64,000 nucleotides of DNA, taken from Vibrio sinus (GTDB lineage Bacteria; Pseudomonadota; Gammaproteobacteria; Enterobacterales; Vibrionaceae). The stretch is from contig NZ_JAMKMR010000010.1 of NCBI RefSeq assembly GCF_023634645.1, positions 62,001 to 126,000 on the forward strand. Reading direction: 5' to 3'. Below are positions 60,930 through 64,000 of the stretch, piece after piece; position 1 is the stretch's first letter; every line of letters begins with the position of its first letter. The notes beneath the pieces are model-generated. The model saw only the letters and a program-made list of their open reading frames with translations. It searched no databases and had not been told where the DNA came from. A program made the position numbers and the translations under genes.

Positions 60930-61823
60930 ATGAATATTGTCGTAGTGGGCGCTGGAGCCATAGGCTCTCTTTGGGCCATTCACTTAAAACAAGCAGGACA
61001 CCAAGTCGGTGTTTGGAGTCGCTCAAACGAATCGACTATCGAAATTCAGCTCGATGATGATAAACCACTCTCATTTCGTAACCGCAACACGGATGATCTC
61101 AATCACGCTGATTTAGTGCTTATCACCGTCAAAGCTTGGCAGGTAGAACAAGCCATCTACCCAATCCTTTCTCATCTACATCAGGATTGTATACTCATGT
61201 TCATGCACAATGGGATGGGAGCTGTCGACAAATGTTACCCAAGCTTTGAGCATCACCCTGTGCTGTTAGCAACAACCGCGCACGGCGCGTTTCGACCCAG
61301 TCCACATCGAGTCAATCATACCGGTAAAAGCACCACCCAAGTCGGTGCATTCAATGACAAAGCCATGCAATGTGAGTTTATTGCCGATGTGTTTAATGAT
61401 GCCTTGCCCACTGTGAGCTGGAGTAGCAATATCAAACAAGCTCTGTGGTATAAACTGGTGGTTAACTGCGCGATAAATCCACTAACTGGCATCGAAATGT
61501 GTCAAAATGGACAGCTTTCAGGCGAGCAATATCAGTCTAAAATCCAAGGTATTATTGCAGAATGCATCCATGTGATGCAGGCTGAAGATATTGAGGTCGA
61601 TGAAAGAGAGCTGACTGATAGGGTTCATCAGGTAATTAAGGCCACCGCACAGAACTACTCGTCCATGCAGCAAGATATCTTCTACAATCGAAAAACTGAG
61701 ATTGATTATATTACTGGCTACGTTTTACAGCTGGCTAAACAATATCACCTTGATGTGCCCGTAAATCTCAGCCTTTATCAAAAAATTAAAGCCAAAGAAC
61801 GGCATGAGGATCAAAATGTCTAA
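60930..61823 (+). CDS. panE: 2-dehydropantoate 2-reductase
   Basis: A 297-residue NADPH-dependent reductase (ketopantoate reductase) that makes pantoate for CoA synthesis. The Rossmann motif VVGAGAIGS lies at 4-12. The catalytic Lys is in LWYKLVVNCAINPLTGI (about 171-187), and the C-terminal domain retains the EIDYITGYV segment. Length fits E. coli (303). Its last codons overlap the yajL start, so the panE-yajL-cysteine desulfurase cluster is probably co-translated. Confidence 0.95.
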   Translation: MNIVVVGAGAIGSLWAIHLKQAGHQVGVWSRSNESTIEIQLDDDKPLSFRNRNTDDLNHADLVLITVKAWQVEQAIYPILSHLHQDCILMFMHNGMGAVDKCYPSFEHHPVLLATTAHGAFRPSPHRVNHTGKSTTQVGAFNDKAMQCEFIADVFNDALPTVSWSSNIKQALWYKLVVNCAINPLTGIEMCQNGQLSGEQYQSKIQGIIAECIHVMQAEDIEVDERELTDRVHQVIKATAQNYSSMQQDIFYNRKTEIDYITGYVLQLAKQYHLDVPVNLSLYQKIKAKERHEDQNV

Positions 61824-62415
61824 AAGAGTGTTAGTGCCTATCGCCTCTGGCACCGAAGAGATGGAAGCCGTCACAGTGATCGATATGATGGTTCGAGCGG
61901 GTTATGAAGTCACTGTTGCGAGTGCGGATTTCAACGGCGACTTAACAGTCGAAGCGTCGCGTGGCGTAACCTTAACCGCCGATTGCTTGCTTGTCGATAT
62001 CGCAGACGACGAGTTCGATGCTGTCATTCTGTCAGGCGGTATAGGTGGCGCTGAAACATTCCGTGACAGCGCCCTACTAGTGGAAATCGTCAAACAACAA
62101 AAATACGATGGCCGCTTGGTTGCCGCAATATGTGCCGCCCCCGCTGTGGTACTGCAGCATCATAACTTATTCCCCGATGCCATCATGACATGCCATCCAA
62201 GTTTCCACGATCAGATTGATAACGACAAACTGAGAGTAAAACGCGTCACCTTTGATATCCACGATAACCTAATAACCAGCCAAGGGCCCGGAACCGCATT
62301 AGAGTTCGCGATGGAAATTATCATCAAGCTTTCTGGTAAAGCGCACGCATGGAGTGTTGCTGAGCCGATGGTCACCTTACCCACTCTGCATTACAACAAA
62401 TTAGGTGAACAATGA
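61816..62415 (+). CDS. yajL: DJ-1/PfpI-family protein YajL
   Basis: A 199-residue DJ-1 superfamily protein resembling E. coli YajL (ThiJ). The nucleophile Cys106 (AAICAAPAVVLQ) and the Glu15 partner (GTEEMEAVT) are present. Chaperone, deglycase and oxidative-stress roles have been claimed for YajL; they remain debated. I start at the ATG at 61816 (MSKRVLVPIASG) with GAGG upstream; it overlaps panE by 8 bp. The stop overlaps the desulfurase start. Confidence 0.93.
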   Translation: MSKRVLVPIASGTEEMEAVTVIDMMVRAGYEVTVASADFNGDLTVEASRGVTLTADCLLVDIADDEFDAVILSGGIGGAETFRDSALLVEIVKQQKYDGRLVAAICAAPAVVLQHHNLFPDAIMTCHPSFHDQIDNDKLRVKRVTFDIHDNLITSQGPGTALEFAMEIIIKLSGKAHAWSVAEPMVTLPTLHYNKLGEQ

Positions 62416-63626
62416 GATTCGACGTCAATGAAATAAGAGCTCAGTTCCCGGCCTTAAAACAATTGGTAAATGGGCAACCACTGGTCTATTTAGATAGCAC
62501 AGCTACCACTCAAAAACCACAAGTTGTGATTGATACCATTAGCCACTATTACCAGCAGCAAAACGCCAATGTTCATCGAGGAAGCCATTCATTAACCGCA
62601 AACGCAACCAACCAATTTGAATCTGCCAGACAAACTGTTGCTGATTTTATTGGCGCAGAATCTAATAAAGAGATTATTTGGACACGCGGCGCGACAGAAG
62701 CATTAAACCTCATTGCGCAAACCTATGCACGTAGTGTACTTAGCGAGAACGATGAAATTTTGGTGAGCGAAATGGAACATCACGCTAATATCGTTCCATG
62801 GCAAATCGTGGCTGAACAAACTGGCGCTAAGATCGTTAAAATACCGATGACGCAAAACTTTACCCTATCGCTCGAGGCTCTCGAAGAAAAGTTATCTCAG
62901 CGTACAAAAATCGTCGCACTTACCCAAATGAGCAATGTCCATGGCCATAAGCCAGCACTCAAATCTTTTATTGACTCAGCTCACCAAGCTGGTGCCACCG
63001 TTGTTGTTGATGGCGCGCAAGGTGTTGTGCATGAGAAAGTTCAGGTCACCGAGCTAGATGCAGATTTCTATGTGTTTTCTGGACACAAGCTCTACGCACC
63101 AACGGGTATTGGTGTTTTGTATGGTAAATATGAGTTACTCGACGCGATGCCACCGTGGCATGGCGGTGGAAAAATGGTGGAAAAAGTATCATTTTCTGGC
63201 ACCTCTTATTCTTCAGTCCCAGGAAAATTCGAGGCAGGCACACCCAACACCGCTGGCGCTATCGCTCTAGCTGAAGCCGTAAAATGGTACAGCCAATACA
63301 CGCTGCAAGATAAAGAGCAACACTTACGCTTGCTACAATCCACAACCTATGACAGCTTGTCGCGAATGGAAGATGTTTCTGTCATTGGCTATCAAGCCAA
63401 CTCAAATATCATTTCGTTCACCGTAGATGGTGTTCATCATCAAGATATTGCCACCCTATTGGATAAGCAGGGTATTGCCGTCCGGTCTGGACACCACTGC
63501 GCTCACCCATTTATGGAAGCGGCGAATATCGTAGGAACAGTCAGAGTGTCATTTGGTATATATAACACATTAGAAGATGTCGAGCGGTTTATTGATGCCT
63601 TAGAAAAAGCAATGGATATGCTTTAG
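62412..63626 (+). CDS. csdA: Cysteine desulfurase, CsdA/SufS type (aminotransferase class V)
   Basis: A 404-residue PLP enzyme that takes sulfur from cysteine as a persulfide. The PLP lysine is Lys226 (FSGHKLYAPTGIG) and the persulfide Cys363 lies in RSGHHCAHP; the TEALNLIA and EMEHHANIVPWQ segments are typical. It looks like group II (CsdA/SufS). CsdA fits its lone position without suf genes, but no csdE or sufE partner lies beside it. The ATG overlaps the yajL stop (ATGA), so it is translationally coupled to yajL. Confidence 0.88.
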   Translation: MRFDVNEIRAQFPALKQLVNGQPLVYLDSTATTQKPQVVIDTISHYYQQQNANVHRGSHSLTANATNQFESARQTVADFIGAESNKEIIWTRGATEALNLIAQTYARSVLSENDEILVSEMEHHANIVPWQIVAEQTGAKIVKIPMTQNFTLSLEALEEKLSQRTKIVALTQMSNVHGHKPALKSFIDSAHQAGATVVVDGAQGVVHEKVQVTELDADFYVFSGHKLYAPTGIGVLYGKYELLDAMPPWHGGGKMVEKVSFSGTSYSSVPGKFEAGTPNTAGAIALAEAVKWYSQYTLQDKEQHLRLLQSTTYDSLSRMEDVSVIGYQANSNIISFTVDGVHHQDIATLLDKQGIAVRSGHHCAHPFMEAANIVGTVRVSFGIYNTLEDVERFIDALEKAMDML

Positions 63627-63641
63627 GTATTACGTGAAATA

Positions 63642-63673
63642 AATCAAGCAACTCATAATCGAGTTGCTTGATT
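63642..63673. terminator. Bidirectional hairpin after the desulfurase gene
   Basis: A perfect 13-bp inverted repeat (AATCAAGCAACTC / GAGTTGCTTGATT) with a 6-base loop, between convergent genes. T-runs are weak on both sides. Confidence 0.7.
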
Positions 63674-63681
63674 GGGTTAGC

Positions 63682-64000
63682 CTAGTAAATTTTAACCCCT
63701 GGTACGTATTGGGCAGAAATACCAAACTTGCCTAGTTCTAATCCTGAATAGTTATCTAAATTTTGAAGGGGTTTTTCTTCAATATCTTGATAACCAATCA
63801 CTGGCTCAAACTCAATATTAGGATCATGGTAGCCTTGAATCGTTAGCCCTCGATTCGCCTGAGTCGGTGTTTTTTCCAGTCTATATGCTGGACGAATTCG
63901 TGTAATTGGCCCTAAGGTTGAGTCCTGTTCAAACACATAATTGAAATAATCTTCTTGCGAAATAGGCTTCGCTTCTTGCACCTGAGTCGTTGAATCATAA
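63682..64000 (-). CDS. Unknown protein, C-terminal part; gene cut by the right edge
   Basis: A frame open to the window edge encodes at least 106 residues, ending GISAQYVPGVKIY. The track's apparent GTG start is internal, since the frame continues upstream without a stop. The fragment is rich in Pro, Gln, Asn and acidic residues and has no evident catalytic motif or membrane helix. I do not recognise the family. It converges with the cysteine desulfurase gene. Confidence 0.6.
   Translation of the reverse strand, partial: YDSTTQVQEAKPISQEDYFNYVFEQDSTLGPITRIRPAYRLEKTPTQANRGLTIQGYHDPNIEFEPVIGYQDIEEKPLQNLDNYSGLELGKFGISAQYVPGVKIY

Overview
The window is a 64 kb stretch of a gammaproteobacterial chromosome, most likely Vibrio or a close relative in the Vibrionaceae. 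The evidence is the complete Na+-translocating NADH:quinone reductase operon (nqrABCDEF with apbE and nqrM), an OmpK/Tsx-type channel, and a gene order matching what I recall of the Vibrio large chromosome (tilS-accA-dnaE...rpsB-map-glnD; bolA-yajG-ampG). By eye the GC content is moderate, and nothing interrupts the core gene order. I see no rRNA, tRNA, insertion sequence, prophage, CRISPR array or defence island.

Layout. Positions 1-5500 hold the end of a sugar/maltose-type O-acetyltransferase, a YafS-like methyltransferase, gloB, mltD, yafD, glnB and a small cytochrome c. Positions 5544-26393 are a long minus-strand block: tilS, accA, dnaE, rnhB, lpxB, lpxA, fabZ, lpxD, skp, bamA, rseP, ispC, cdsA, uppS, frr, pyrH, tsf, rpsB. 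It joins translation (S2, EF-Ts, RRF), UMP kinase, isoprenoid, undecaprenyl and phospholipid precursors, outer-membrane protein assembly, lipid A synthesis, fatty-acid synthesis and DNA replication. Positions 26790-30860 (plus strand) hold map, glnD and a yaeH-like gene. GlnD here and GlnB at 4781-5119 are the two halves of the nitrogen-sensing uridylylation switch.

Positions 30943-42077 are again minus strand: pgpA, thiL, nusB, ribH, ribE, ribD, nrdR, proA, proB, crl, frsA, gpt and a purine permease. Positions 42840-47673 hold pepD, a yggN-like gene, dinB and a tandem-receiver diguanylate cyclase. Positions 47691-54915 are the NQR sodium pump and its maturation factors (ApbE for covalent FMN, NqrM for the iron centre). 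Positions 55333-64000 hold bolA, rlmG, a YajG lipoprotein, a periplasmic cyclophilin, ampG, ompK, panE, yajL, a cysteine desulfurase and a fragment of an unknown gene at the right edge.

Nearly every gene is recognisable housekeeping. The less ordinary material is between genes: an apparently free-standing minus-strand unit encoding a 28-residue peptide, with its own promoter and terminator, at about 42262-42606; a structured nqr leader with a 15-codon upstream ORF that has a far better Shine-Dalgarno than nqrA; the absence of ribBA between ribE and ribH, where a strong hairpin sits instead; terminator-like hairpins inside the lpx/fabZ and rpsB-tsf operons; and candidate LexA, CRP and PurR sites. 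I found no convincing new multi-gene system. Promoter, operator and terminator calls are by eye and have no experimental support here.
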